From Liberibacter brunswickensis (GTDB lineage: Bacteria; Pseudomonadota; Alphaproteobacteria; Rhizobiales; Rhizobiaceae), in the NCBI RefSeq assembly GCF_036858155.1, contig NZ_JAAEJX010000010.1, positions 1-55,057 of the forward strand: DNA of 55,057 nucleotides, written 5' to 3'. The position numbers and the translations under genes were made by a program. Numbering within the stretch: position 1 is the first letter of the stretch; each line of letters begins with the position of its first letter. This document shows positions 45,328-54,941 of this stretch, piece by piece. Below the pieces are notes generated by a model. That model saw only the letters and a program-made list of their open reading frames with translations. It was not told where the DNA came from and ran no database searches.

Positions 45328-46560
45328 ATGGCACGTATTGTTATGAAATTTGGTGGCACTTCTGTGGCCGATGTTAATTGTATTCGTAATGCAGCCTTGC
45401 ATGTTAAACGTGAAGTTGACAATGGTAACGAGGTTGCGATTGTTGTTTCTGCTATGAGTGGAGAAACAGATAGACTTGCAGAGTTATGTCGACTTATCAC
45501 TTCTATTAATAATGCTCGTGAAAGAGATGTTGTCATTTCTACAGGAGAACAGGTTTCTTCTGGTCTTATGGTACTTGCTTTGCATTCACTGGGAATTAAG
45601 GCAATTTCTTTGCAAGGATGGCAGATTCCCATCGTGACAGATAATCTTCATGGGATGGCTCGTATATGCAGTATAGATGAAAACAAAATTATTCCTTATC
45701 TTGATGAAAAAAAAGTATTAGTTATTACTGGTTTTCAAGGAGTAAGTTCTGCTAATTTCATAACAACTCTTGGTAGGGGTGGGTCAGATACATCTGCAGT
45801 AGCGATAGCTGCTGCTATTAAGGCAGATCGTTGCGATATTTATACCGATGTTGATGGAATTTATACTACTGATCCACGTATTGAGCCGAAAGCTCGTTTG
45901 ATGAAGAAAATTTCTTTCGAAGAAATGTTAGAGATGTCATCTCTTGGAGCTAAAGTAATGCAAGTTCGTTCGGTAGAATTGGCAATGCTTCACAAAGTTT
46001 GTTTATTTGTTCGTTCGAGTTTTGAAAGTCCAAATAAACATGAGCAATCAGGGACATTTATTTGTAGCGAGGAAAATATTATGGAAAAAGAAGTCATTAC
46101 TGGTATTGCTTATACGAAAGATGAAGCCCAAGTTTCACTTAGACGTTTGCGAGATCATCCAGGAGTATCCGCATCTATTTTTGCTCCTCTTGCAAAAGCT
46201 AATATTAATATTGATATGATTATTCAAAATATTTCTGAAGATGGTAAGTATGCAGATATGACGTTTACGACTCCTTCATCTAATTTAGAAAAAACTCTTG
46301 CAATTTTAATTGAAAATAAAGATAAAATTGGTTATGATGTTATGCAGCATGAAGATAAACTAGTTAAAATTTCCGCCATTGGTATTGGTATGCAAAGTCA
46401 TACGGGAGTAGCATCTGCATTTTTTTCATGCTTTTACGAAAAAGGTATTAATATTAAAGCGATTACAACATCTGAAATAAAGATATCTGTTTTAATTGAT
46501 AGTGCTTATGCTGAATTAGCTGTAAGGTCTTTACATTCTTGTTATGGTTTGGGACAGTAG
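45328..46560 (+). CDS. lysC: Aspartate kinase
   Basis: LysC phosphorylates aspartate, the first step to lysine/diaminopimelate, methionine and threonine. The cell wall needs it for diaminopimelate. I chose the ATG at 45328, giving 410 residues and the typical start MARIVMKFGGTSVAD. A further upstream in-frame start (45295) would add 11 residues. The kinase domain shows KFGGTS, TLGRGGSDTSAVA (about 155-167) and YTDVDGIYTTDPR. Two C-terminal ACT domains (about 265-400) imply allosteric control by amino acids. It is divergent from ubiG across a 128-bp promoter region. Confidence 0.95.
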   Translation: MARIVMKFGGTSVADVNCIRNAALHVKREVDNGNEVAIVVSAMSGETDRLAELCRLITSINNARERDVVISTGEQVSSGLMVLALHSLGIKAISLQGWQIPIVTDNLHGMARICSIDENKIIPYLDEKKVLVITGFQGVSSANFITTLGRGGSDTSAVAIAAAIKADRCDIYTDVDGIYTTDPRIEPKARLMKKISFEEMLEMSSLGAKVMQVRSVELAMLHKVCLFVRSSFESPNKHEQSGTFICSEENIMEKEVITGIAYTKDEAQVSLRRLRDHPGVSASIFAPLAKANINIDMIIQNISEDGKYADMTFTTPSSNLEKTLAILIENKDKIGYDVMQHEDKLVKISAIGIGMQSHTGVASAFFSCFYEKGINIKAITTSEIKISVLIDSAYAELAVRSLHSCYGLGQ

Positions 46561-47349
46561 TAGTTATAAATTATTTTTTGTTCGTGATTTTAATTTTTGT
46601 TGACAAAAATGTATTATTTATGGTTGTGCCTTGACGATTTAGGGAAAAAGATTATTATCTCAATTGTTCGAAATTCTTGTTGCGTGCTTTTTATTGTGAT
46701 CTTTTAGTATTATGTAAATATTTGTTGTTTATCGTTTTTTGCAGATCATTTGTTTTCCTTTTGGGTATCTCAAGAATTGGTGTTCTTTGGTCTTTAGTGC
46801 AAAATTGTTCCGTTTTTTGTTTGTGTGAATGTTGAGAGTTTTGGACTAGGAAGGTATAGTCGTAAATAAGATATTTTATAGATAAATTATTTTTTTTGGT
46901 GTAAATTTGTATTTTCTGAGAAATTATCTTTTTTTTTATTTATGGTTTGCAAAGTTGTTTTCGATGTGTACAATCGCACTGATCCCTATTACGTTAGGTG
47001 AGTATTAGACATAATTGAAGTTTGTACGTTGGATATTGTAGTGTTTTCTGAGTATTAATTATAATTTTTCAACTAATCGGAGAATTGTTTTCCTTAGTGT
47101 TTTTTTGAAGTTCTTTATGTTACCCATTCTTGGAATTAGAGTTGTAAGTGGATGTTAGTTCTTGTTTTTAAGGGCTTATAATGTTTGAAATAATCTATTA
47201 TTCGGTATTGATAAATTCCTATTTACCTAAATATATTTTAAATTCAGGGATAAATTAAAATCGGTTCTCTGTTTAATTACATGTTGAAAAAGAGTTTCCT
47301 TGTTTTAGTGAAGTATCCATTGTTGTTGGTTTTCTGAGAGTTTTGGGAT
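46561..47349. other. Gene-free gap between lysC and prfA, position of the missing ptsP
   Basis: This 789-bp region is the largest gene-free stretch in the right half. In Sinorhizobium and relatives ptsP (enzyme I of the nitrogen phosphotransferase system, about 750 residues) sits exactly here. I see no open frame of size, no PTS enzyme I motif in any frame, and no RNA gene. A TTGACG (46631-46636), 16 bases, TATTAT (46653-46658) promoter-like pair is present. The sequence is T-rich on the plus strand and slightly richer in G than other spacers here, which would fit a decayed plus-strand gene, but that is inference. Confidence 0.5.
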
Positions 47350-48423
47350 TTGGTTTTTCTTTCTCACAAGCAAATATGCGATTTGAAGAATCGTTTTTCT
47401 GAAATTGAAGCTCGTATGTCTGAGTCTCCTTCTGTAGATGCTTATATTAAGTTGACTGAAGAGTATGCTGCGATCAGTCCTGTAATATCTAAGATTAATG
47501 TTTATGATCAAAAAAAACTTGAAGAACAGGATTTATATACGATCATTAATGATGAAAATAGCGATTCAGAAATTAAAGATCTTGCTCAAATTGAGATTTT
47601 AAAAATAGAAAAGGAAGTTAAAGATCTAGAACATGAAATAAGTTTTTTTCTTTTTCCAAAAGATATGGATGATGAAAAAAGCTGTATTCTAGAGATTCGT
47701 GCTGGAACAGGAGGGTCTGAAGCAGCTTTATTTGTTGGTGATCTTTTTCGTATGTATGAGCGTTATTCTGCGTTTCACAAATGGAAAGTAGAGGTATTGT
47801 CTTCGAGTGATAATAATGATGGTGGTTATAAAGAAATAATAGCAACAATATCAGGTCGTGGAGTTTTTTCTCGTATGAAATTCGAATCTGGTGTACATCG
47901 TGTACAACGCATTCCTGTAACTGAGACAAATGGTCGTATTCATACTTCCGCAGCAACTGTTGCGGTATTGCCAGAAGCAGAAGAAATTGATGTGGATATT
48001 GCTCCAGAAGACATTCGTATTGATACTATGCGTGCATCTGGTTCAGGAGGGCAACACGTTAATACTACAGATTCAGCTGTAAGAATTACACATATTCCTA
48101 CTGGAATAATGGTAACCTCTTCTGAAAAGTCACAGCATCAGAATAGATTGAGAGCAATGAAGGTTTTAAGGGCACGTTTGTATAGTGTTGAAAGAAAACG
48201 TCTGGAAAATGAGAGATCTGCAAATCGTAAATCACAAATAGGATCAGGGGATCGTTCTGAACGTATTCGTACATATAATTTTCCACAAGGTCGCATTACA
48301 GATCATAGAATAAACCTAACGTTATACAAGTTAGAATATGTTTTACAAGGTTATATTGATGATATTATAAATGCCTTGCTTACCGCACATCAAACAAAAT
48401 TAATGGGTTCTGCTAGTGAATAA
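47350..48423 (+). CDS. prfA: Peptide chain release factor 1
   Basis: RF1 reads UAA and UAG stop codons and triggers peptide release. The 357-residue protein has the tripeptide anticodon PVT at 189-191 (QRIPVTETNG), which marks RF1 rather than RF2 (SPF). The catalytic GGQ is at 233-235 (GSGGQHVNTTDSAVR), with the RS-rich segment that follows. The start is TTG at 47350. An in-frame stop (TGA at 47335-47337) lies just upstream, no other usual start codon lies between, and the next segment aligns with the normal RF1 N-terminus, so TTG is forced. Its stop overlaps the GTG start of prmC. PrmC methylates the Gln of the GGQ. Confidence 0.96.
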   Translation: MVFLSHKQICDLKNRFSEIEARMSESPSVDAYIKLTEEYAAISPVISKINVYDQKKLEEQDLYTIINDENSDSEIKDLAQIEILKIEKEVKDLEHEISFFLFPKDMDDEKSCILEIRAGTGGSEAALFVGDLFRMYERYSAFHKWKVEVLSSSDNNDGGYKEIIATISGRGVFSRMKFESGVHRVQRIPVTETNGRIHTSAATVAVLPEAEEIDVDIAPEDIRIDTMRASGSGGQHVNTTDSAVRITHIPTGIMVTSSEKSQHQNRLRAMKVLRARLYSVERKRLENERSANRKSQIGSGDRSERIRTYNFPQGRITDHRINLTLYKLEYVLQGYIDDIINALLTAHQTKLMGSASE

Positions 48424-49294
48424 TTCATTGTTAATTCAAGAGATACCAAGTACTGTTTCGGGTTTTCTTTCTTTGATAAAGTGTTGTTTTAAGAAGTCAG
48501 GTCTACAGTCATTAAGAGATCCTTGTTCTTTTTTATGTAGAGTTACTGGACTATCTTCGTATCAGGTTATGGTCTATCCGGATAGTATTATTGAGAATCA
48601 ACAGAGATTTTTCCTTATAAAAGCAATTATTCGCTCTCTTAAGCATGAATCAATACATAGAATTGTTGGATGGCGAGATTTTTATAACCTAAGGTTAACT
48701 CTTTCATCGGATACTTTTGAACCTCGACCTGAAACAGAATTAGTTGTTGATTCTATAGTATCGTTCCTTCCTAGAATAAAAAAGAAGGATTCGATGCGTG
48801 TTCTTGATCTCGGAACTGGTACTGGAGCAATTTGCCTTGCTTTGTTGAAAGAATATCCTTTTATTGAAGGTGTTGGAGTTGATATTTCGTATGAATCACT
48901 TGAAGTTGCAAAGAAAAATGCTTTCATAAATGGCCTTTCAAAGAGGTTTCGTGCACTTCAAAGTGATTGGTTTTCTTCTGTTAAGGGTTTATTTGATGTG
49001 ATAGTTTCTAATCCTCCTTATATAGATTCTTCTATTGTGGATTCTCTAGATGTTGAAGTAAGGGAATTTGATCCTAGAATCTCTCTTGACGGTGGAAAAG
49101 ATGGATTATCTCATTATCGTACTATAGCAGATGGTATGTCTCGTCATTTAGTTAAGGATGGATTTTGTAGTGTGGAAATTGGTTATAATCAAAAAATAGA
49201 CGTGATACGTATTTTTAAAAGTCATGGATTATCTTTAGTCAATGCTTTTAGAGATTATGGTGGAAATGATAGGGTCTTGTTATTTTATCGTTGA
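48416..49294 (+). CDS. prmC: Release factor glutamine methyltransferase PrmC (HemK)
   Basis: PrmC N5-methylates the GGQ glutamine of release factors and raises termination efficiency. The 292-residue protein has a small helical N-terminal domain, a motif RIVGWRDFYNLRL, and the SAM motif I LDLGTGTGAICLALL (about residues 124-138). The catalytic IVSNPPYIDSS (about 197-207) follows, then the late motif LSLDGGKDGLSHYR. It starts with GTG at 48416 inside the last codons of prfA, an 8-bp overlap that couples the two. This gene pair is conserved across bacteria. Confidence 0.95.
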   Translation: MNNSLLIQEIPSTVSGFLSLIKCCFKKSGLQSLRDPCSFLCRVTGLSSYQVMVYPDSIIENQQRFFLIKAIIRSLKHESIHRIVGWRDFYNLRLTLSSDTFEPRPETELVVDSIVSFLPRIKKKDSMRVLDLGTGTGAICLALLKEYPFIEGVGVDISYESLEVAKKNAFINGLSKRFRALQSDWFSSVKGLFDVIVSNPPYIDSSIVDSLDVEVREFDPRISLDGGKDGLSHYRTIADGMSRHLVKDGFCSVEIGYNQKIDVIRIFKSHGLSLVNAFRDYGGNDRVLLFYR

Positions 49295-49428
49295 TATATT
49301 TGGTTTTTTAAAAGAAAACTTTTTTAATATTATAAAATGAAAGTATTATAAATGGATGGGTTAATGAATTAAGTTTTTCTATTAAAAAATAGGGAGCAGC
49401 AAGTATTCACAAATTGAATGGATAGTAT

Positions 49429-50067
49429 ATGAGGGTAGTGCAACAATATAAGCGTAATCGTGGAAGAGGATCTAACGGTGGAAATGGAAATTTCGGTCGC
49501 AAAAATCTTAATCCATTGGTACGAAACTATGATAGTAATGGATACGATGTTAAGATCCGTGGTACAGCTCAGCACATAGCGGAGAGATATTCATCTCTTG
49601 CACGAGATGCAATGAGTGCTGGTGATTATGTGGTAGCAGAGAATCATTTGCAACATGCGGAACACTACAATCGTATTGTTTCTATGGCTCAAGCGCAAAT
49701 ACAAGAAAAATTACAGCGTGATGAACAGGCAAATATTTTAGCTAAAGAGCAAAAGTCTCATATACAAAATGCACCTATACCAAGTGGATTTGAGGCTAGT
49801 CCAGTAGTTGAAGATTCAAAAAAGATTGCCTTTAATGGAAATGATCGTCTTAAAGTTGAAGATTCGGTATTTAAAACACCCGATGTATTAAATGAAAAAG
49901 ATATGTCTAGTAAGAAAGTGCATCGTAAAAGATCTACGCGTCCACGTGGTTCCCATAATAATAAAAGTAATAAATCTGCAGAAGAAATAGACAATATTGC
50001 TCTACAAAAATCTAATGCTGTCAATTCTGGAACTATAAATAATATAGATAAAGATTGTTCTTTGTGA
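49429..50067 (+). CDS. DUF4167 domain-containing protein
   Basis: A 212-residue protein of unknown function found in Rhizobiales at this very place between prmC and clpB. The N-terminal ~90 residues are the conserved domain. They begin with a basic, glycine/asparagine-rich stretch (KRNRGRGSNGGNGNFGRKN), then NPLVRNYDSNGYDVKIRGTA and a helical part (AERYSSLARDAMSAGDYVVAENHLQHAEHY). The remainder is charged and probably disordered, with a Lys/Arg-rich segment (KKVHRKRSTRPRGSH). The composition suggests binding to RNA or another polyanion, but no function is established from the sequence. It lies 44 bp before clpB on the same strand. Confidence 0.9.
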   Translation: MRVVQQYKRNRGRGSNGGNGNFGRKNLNPLVRNYDSNGYDVKIRGTAQHIAERYSSLARDAMSAGDYVVAENHLQHAEHYNRIVSMAQAQIQEKLQRDEQANILAKEQKSHIQNAPIPSGFEASPVVEDSKKIAFNGNDRLKVEDSVFKTPDVLNEKDMSSKKVHRKRSTRPRGSHNNKSNKSAEEIDNIALQKSNAVNSGTINNIDKDCSL

Positions 50068-50111
50068 TATAGTATCCTCACTGTTTAATGAATCAATAAA
50101 TAGGTGGTTTT

Positions 50112-52676
50112 ATGGATCTTGATAAATATTCAGACTTGATGCGTAATGTTCTGCAGTCTTCTCAGACTTATGCTTTGGCTCAAGGTCATCAAAGTTTATT
50201 GCCAGAACATGTTTTACATATTTTCCTTGAAGATGAAAAGGGAATTGTTTATTCACTTATTCAGTGTTCTGGAGGAGATATTGATAAACTTAAGAGCTAT
50301 AATCAAAAAGCTCTTTATAAAATCCCTAAAGTTACAGGAGATGGAGATCAGGTTTATCTATCTAGGTCTTTAGCCGCTATTATTTCTAAGGCAAAAGAGA
50401 TAGCGAATAAATCAGGAGATTCTTTTGTTACAGTAGAAAAATTTCTTTTGGCGATGGCAATAGAAAATGGATCTGTTGGGGAATTACTAAAAAAATGTGG
50501 TCTTCAAATTTCAAGTCTTGAAGAATCTATCAAAAAAATTCGTAAGGGACGTGTAGCTGATTCTGTTAATTCTGAACAAGGATTTAATGCTTTAAAAAAA
50601 TATTGTCGAGATTTGACACATGAGGCACGCACTGGAAAGCTTGATCCAGTCATTGGTCGTGATGAGGAGATGCGTCGTGCGATTCAGATTTTGTCTCGTC
50701 GTATTAAAAATAATCCAGTGTTGATAGGTGATCCTGGTGTTGGTAAAACTGCTATTATTGAGGGTTTAGCATCACGTATCATTAACGGTGATGTTCCTGA
50801 ATCTTTGAAAGGTAAAAGATTAATGGCTCTTGATATGGGTTCGTTAATTGCAGGTGCAAAATTTAGAGGTGAATTTGAAGAGCGATTAAAATATCTTCTT
50901 AGTGAAATACAGTCAGAAAATGGAGAAATAATTTTATTCATTGATGAATTGCATATATTGGTAGGTGCGGGAAAAACTGATGGAGCAATGGACGCGTCTA
51001 ATTTGCTTAAGCCTTATCTAGCTAGAGGAGAGTTACATTGTATTGGTGCAACTACACTGGATGAATACCGCAAATACATAGAAAATGATCCTGCTTTGGC
51101 TCGTAGATTTCAATCTCTCCTAGTTAGTGAGCCTACAGTAGCTGATACAGTATCTATTCTACGGGGTTTAAAAGAAAGATATGAACAGCATCATAAAGTT
51201 CGTATATCAGATTCAGCATTAGTCAGTGCTGCTGTCCTTTCTAATCGTTATATTACGGATCGATTTCTTCCAGATAAAGCCATTGATTTGATGGATGAAG
51301 CTTCTTCTCGTGTACGTATGCAAATAGATACAAAACCTGAAGCTTTAGATGAACTTGATCGTCGGATTATTTGTCTTAAAATAGAGAAAGAAGCTTTAAA
51401 GAAGGAAAAAGATAATTTTTCTAAAGAACGTCTAATTGTTTTAGAAAATGAATTATCTTCTTTAGAAGAAAAGTCATGCGCTTTAACACTACGCTGGCAA
51501 GAAGGTAAAAGAAAACTTTTTCATGCAGCTGAGCTCAAAAGGCGTTTAGAATCTATGCGTAATGAATTATCTATATCACAGCGCAATGGACAATTTGAAC
51601 GCGCTGGAGAACTTGCATATGGTTTGATTCCAAAAACAGAAAAAGAATTAGATGAAGCTGAAAAAGATGATAATCTAGAAGAGGGTGTACTTCAAGAAGT
51701 TGTGACATCTGATAATATCGCCAGTATTGTATCACGTTGGACTGGTATTCCTATTGATAAAATGTTGGAAAGTGATAGGGAAAAGTTTTTACGGATAGAA
51801 GAAGATCTTTCTAAATCTGTTATTGGACAATGTGATGCAGTTAAATCTGTTTCTAATGCATTGCGTCGTTTTCGAGCTGGTTTAAAAGATCCGCAACGTC
51901 CAATGGGTTCTTTTATGTTTTTAGGTCCGACTGGTGTTGGTAAAACTGAGTTAGTTAAGTCTTTAGCTCGTTTTTTGTTTGATAATGAAAATTCTATGAT
52001 TCGCATAGATATGTCTGAGTATATGGAAAAGCATTCTGTTTCGCGTCTTATAGGAGCTCCCCCTGGTTATGTTGGGTATGAAGAAGGAGGAGCTTTGACT
52101 GAATCTGTACGTAGACATCCTTATCAAGTTATATTGTTTGATGAAATAGAAAAGGCACATTCAGATGTTCATAATATTTTATTGCAAGTTTTGGATGATG
52201 GTAGGTTGACAGATAGTCAAGGTCGTACAGTTGATTTTCGCAATACTTTAATTATTATGACTTCTAATTTAGGGGCTGAATATCTATTGGAAAGTTGTGA
52301 TTCAGTATATGATAAGGTAATGGGAGTTGTTCGTTCTTCATTCAAACCTGAATTTTTGAATCGTTTGGATGAGATAATATTATTTCAGAAGTTATGTGAA
52401 CATGATATGGTTAAAATTGTTCGTATTCAACTTGATATAATTTTATCTCTTATCAAAGAGAGAAATATTTCTATGATTTTTAGTGATCAAGTAATTGATT
52501 GGTTGTCTCGCAAAGGTTATGATCCTGCTTATGGTGCTCGTCCATTGAAGCGTGTGATACAAAGATATATTCAAAATCCATTGGCCGAGATGATTCTTTC
52601 TCAAACAATATCCGATGGTGATTCAGTTGAAGTTTTTATTTCAGAAAAAAATAATCCTGATTTTCGAGTTATTTAG
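50112..52676 (+). CDS. clpB: ATP-dependent disaggregase ClpB
   Basis: ClpB is the Hsp100 chaperone that pulls apart protein aggregates together with DnaK. The 854-residue protein is full length. The N-terminal Clp_N repeat domain covers about 1-145. The first AAA+ domain has Walker A GDPGVGKT (Lys212) and FIDELHILVGAGK. The coiled-coil middle domain (about 400-530), the ClpB hallmark, is present with high Glu/Lys content. The second AAA+ domain has GPTGVGKTEL (Lys611), MSEYMEKHSVSRLIGAPPGYVGYEEGG (in pieces) and the C-terminal YGARPLKRVIQRYIQNPLAEMIL. AGGTGG lies about 5 bases before the ATG. It converges on the M23 peptidase gene. Confidence 0.97.
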   Translation: MDLDKYSDLMRNVLQSSQTYALAQGHQSLLPEHVLHIFLEDEKGIVYSLIQCSGGDIDKLKSYNQKALYKIPKVTGDGDQVYLSRSLAAIISKAKEIANKSGDSFVTVEKFLLAMAIENGSVGELLKKCGLQISSLEESIKKIRKGRVADSVNSEQGFNALKKYCRDLTHEARTGKLDPVIGRDEEMRRAIQILSRRIKNNPVLIGDPGVGKTAIIEGLASRIINGDVPESLKGKRLMALDMGSLIAGAKFRGEFEERLKYLLSEIQSENGEIILFIDELHILVGAGKTDGAMDASNLLKPYLARGELHCIGATTLDEYRKYIENDPALARRFQSLLVSEPTVADTVSILRGLKERYEQHHKVRISDSALVSAAVLSNRYITDRFLPDKAIDLMDEASSRVRMQIDTKPEALDELDRRIICLKIEKEALKKEKDNFSKERLIVLENELSSLEEKSCALTLRWQEGKRKLFHAAELKRRLESMRNELSISQRNGQFERAGELAYGLIPKTEKELDEAEKDDNLEEGVLQEVVTSDNIASIVSRWTGIPIDKMLESDREKFLRIEEDLSKSVIGQCDAVKSVSNALRRFRAGLKDPQRPMGSFMFLGPTGVGKTELVKSLARFLFDNENSMIRIDMSEYMEKHSVSRLIGAPPGYVGYEEGGALTESVRRHPYQVILFDEIEKAHSDVHNILLQVLDDGRLTDSQGRTVDFRNTLIIMTSNLGAEYLLESCDSVYDKVMGVVRSSFKPEFLNRLDEIILFQKLCEHDMVKIVRIQLDIILSLIKERNISMIFSDQVIDWLSRKGYDPAYGARPLKRVIQRYIQNPLAEMILSQTISDGDSVEVFISEKNNPDFRVI

Positions 52677-52994
52677 ATTATTAATAAGATTATAATTATA
52701 AATATTTTCTATTTTCAAATTTTTTTCTTATTAAGGATAATATATCGTTAATTATAATATAAACTATTTAATATAATTATTAGTGATAATAATTAATTAT
52801 TTTTTTGTTTTTAATAAAAATTTTTATGATTTATACATATTTTGTGTACTATGTCATTTAAGCTTATTTTGTTGGTAAGTTGTTATTTTTTTTATTTTGA
52901 TATTTTATTATATATTTTAAATTTACTATTTTTATAATTTTTTTATATTTAATTATGCAAATAAAAAATATATTTATTAGATTTTATCTTGAAT
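52677..52994. other. AT-rich spacer between convergent genes
   Basis: About 320 bp between the stops of clpB and the M23 peptidase gene. It is almost entirely A and T with several loose inverted repeats, but I see no GC-rich stem followed by a U-tract and no gene. Bidirectional termination is expected here. Confidence 0.5.
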
Positions 52995-54941
52995 TTATTT
53001 ATTTTTAAGTATGCTATTAATCCTTTTTGTTTCCATAATAAAACGTTGTAATGCATTTCCTTCTAGAGTTTTCCCTTCGGGAATTCTAATTTTCATAGAA
53101 TCTACCTTTATTCCATTTACAATTAATTCGTAATGCAAGTGTGGGCCTGTTGATAATCCTGTTGTCCCAATCCAGCCAATTATTTGTCCTTGCTTAACTA
53201 CTGTCCCAGCATGGATGTTTTTGGCAATAGCGTCTTGGTGATTGTAAGAAGAAACATATTTGTTGCGATGGCGGATAATTGTTTGTTTCCCGTAACCACC
53301 TGCCCAACCAACTTTTTCTACAATACCATCGCTTACAGCTATGATAGGTGTTCCTCTTGGTGCTGCCCAATCTATTCCTGTATGCATGCGTGAATAGCCT
53401 AATATAGGATGGTGACGTATCCCAAATCCAGAGGTCATGCGCCCAGATGGTACGGGATTACGCAATAAAAATGGTCTAGAACTTTTTCCTTGTTCGTTAA
53501 AATATTCTACTGATCCATCAACGGGATCTTGGTAGCGATAAAAACGGGTTCTATTTTCGCCGAAACGAGCATGTATATATAATAATTCGGATTCATTACT
53601 AATTTGGTTATTAATAGGATTAGCGGAGAAAAAAGTTTCAAGAAAGTCAGTAGGTTTTAAATGTGCTTGTAAATTAACGCTACTTGCTAAAATTCTAAGT
53701 ACTAATTGCACTAAATTTTTATTCATTCCATTAAAAGAAGTAGCACGCCATATACCGTCATAAATACTTGGTAATTCGTTAGAATTTTGTATTTCACTTA
53801 TCTGATTACTCATATCTATTTTAGTTGGTTCTACTCCTAGAACATATTCATTATTATCATTAAGAGCAATCGTTAATAGATGTTCTTTTTTATGATATAT
53901 ACTGAATCTTATAATTATAAATTTATCGTTTTTTTGTATGATTCCAATTCGTAGAATATTATCTTTTGTTAGTCGATCAATGTGTACTTTATTGTTTAAA
54001 GCTTTGGCTATTTTAGAGCTATCACTATTAGAATATCCAGCATGAATCATCGCATCAAAAATTGTTGTATTATGTTGTATTGGAATTAAATCATCAGCAA
54101 ATTCTGGAGTTTTATCTAATAATATTTTAGGTGTTGTTATTGTTCTATTTTCTTCAATTATTTTTATTTTTGTACTATGAGAAATAGAATTTTCATGTTC
54201 TTTACGTGAGGATTGATCTGAACCAGAATAATAAAGAGTAAATAATTTATTTTTTTCATTATTTAAGATTGTAGTTTGATTTATGATTGCGTTTTTTATC
54301 TCATCTTCTTTTGCGTTATGATCTGATTTAAGATGATCAATATCTATAGGGAAGTTAGTTTTTTTAATAGTGACTTCAAGTTTAGATTCTGTTCCGTATA
54401 ACGTTTCAACGTTGTTCATTGTATCCATTAACATTTGTGATGAGGATTCAGTTTTTCCTTCAGAAAAAATTTTTAATGGATCAAATTTCGGATAATCTTT
54501 CACATTTGGATATGGTATAGAGAAATTCATTTTAGCATAAACAAATGGAATTTTTTTGATAATATCTTTGTCAAAGCTTTTGATAAGAGTCGGCACATCA
54601 ATTATTGTTTTTTCAGGGTATTTTGATTTTTTATAATGCGACAAACGCTCTCTTTGCATAGAGGATAGTATAGCGTTTAAATTGTTGGAATTAGTGTCTA
54701 ATGATTGAACGGATAACCTTGATGGTATTGCTATTTTCTGATTTCCATCTAAGGAAGTTAAAAGTGATCCTCCTATAATAATACCAGAGGTGATTCCAGC
54801 GAAAAATGTTATAGATAACCATCGAAAAGAAACTTCTCGTTTATCTATAAATACTTTCTCATCTTGATTGCCTAAGATAGTAGGACTATCACCAAATGAG
54901 AATAGTATGTTTCTTTTGTCTGATGTACTATACAATGTCAT
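52995..54941 (-). CDS. Membrane-anchored M23-family (LytM) peptidoglycan peptidase
   Basis: A zinc endopeptidase that probably cuts peptidoglycan cross-links to allow growth of the cell wall. The 648-residue protein has a short cytoplasmic N-terminus and one transmembrane anchor at about residues 40-62 (WLSITFFAGITSGIIIGGSLLT). A long, low-complexity periplasmic region (about 65-440) follows, with a possible LysM/OapA-like part near 285-350. The C-terminal M23 domain (about 505-625) shows HTGID with H520 and D524, SYNHQD, and GPHLHYE with H601 and H603, so the zinc site (H520, D524, H603) is complete. The neighbour clpB in the convergent orientation matches other rhizobia. The central region is likely fast-evolving and of unknown function. 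Confidence 0.92.
   Translation of the reverse strand: MTLYSTSDKRNILFSFGDSPTILGNQDEKVFIDKREVSFRWLSITFFAGITSGIIIGGSLLTSLDGNQKIAIPSRLSVQSLDTNSNNLNAILSSMQRERLSHYKKSKYPEKTIIDVPTLIKSFDKDIIKKIPFVYAKMNFSIPYPNVKDYPKFDPLKIFSEGKTESSSQMLMDTMNNVETLYGTESKLEVTIKKTNFPIDIDHLKSDHNAKEDEIKNAIINQTTILNNEKNKLFTLYYSGSDQSSRKEHENSISHSTKIKIIEENRTITTPKILLDKTPEFADDLIPIQHNTTIFDAMIHAGYSNSDSSKIAKALNNKVHIDRLTKDNILRIGIIQKNDKFIIIRFSIYHKKEHLLTIALNDNNEYVLGVEPTKIDMSNQISEIQNSNELPSIYDGIWRATSFNGMNKNLVQLVLRILASSVNLQAHLKPTDFLETFFSANPINNQISNESELLYIHARFGENRTRFYRYQDPVDGSVEYFNEQGKSSRPFLLRNPVPSGRMTSGFGIRHHPILGYSRMHTGIDWAAPRGTPIIAVSDGIVEKVGWAGGYGKQTIIRHRNKYVSSYNHQDAIAKNIHAGTVVKQGQIIGWIGTTGLSTGPHLHYELIVNGIKVDSMKIRIPEGKTLEGNALQRFIMETKRINSILKNK

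Noticed and set aside
47618..47956. Minus-strand frame of 112 codons in prfA
   Set aside because: Antisense to RF1 catalytic and anticodon-loop segments; composition is a shadow of the coding strand.
52677..52994. AT-rich spacer as a replication origin or prophage attachment site
   Set aside because: No DnaA-box cluster, direct repeats or neighbouring integrase or tRNA were seen.
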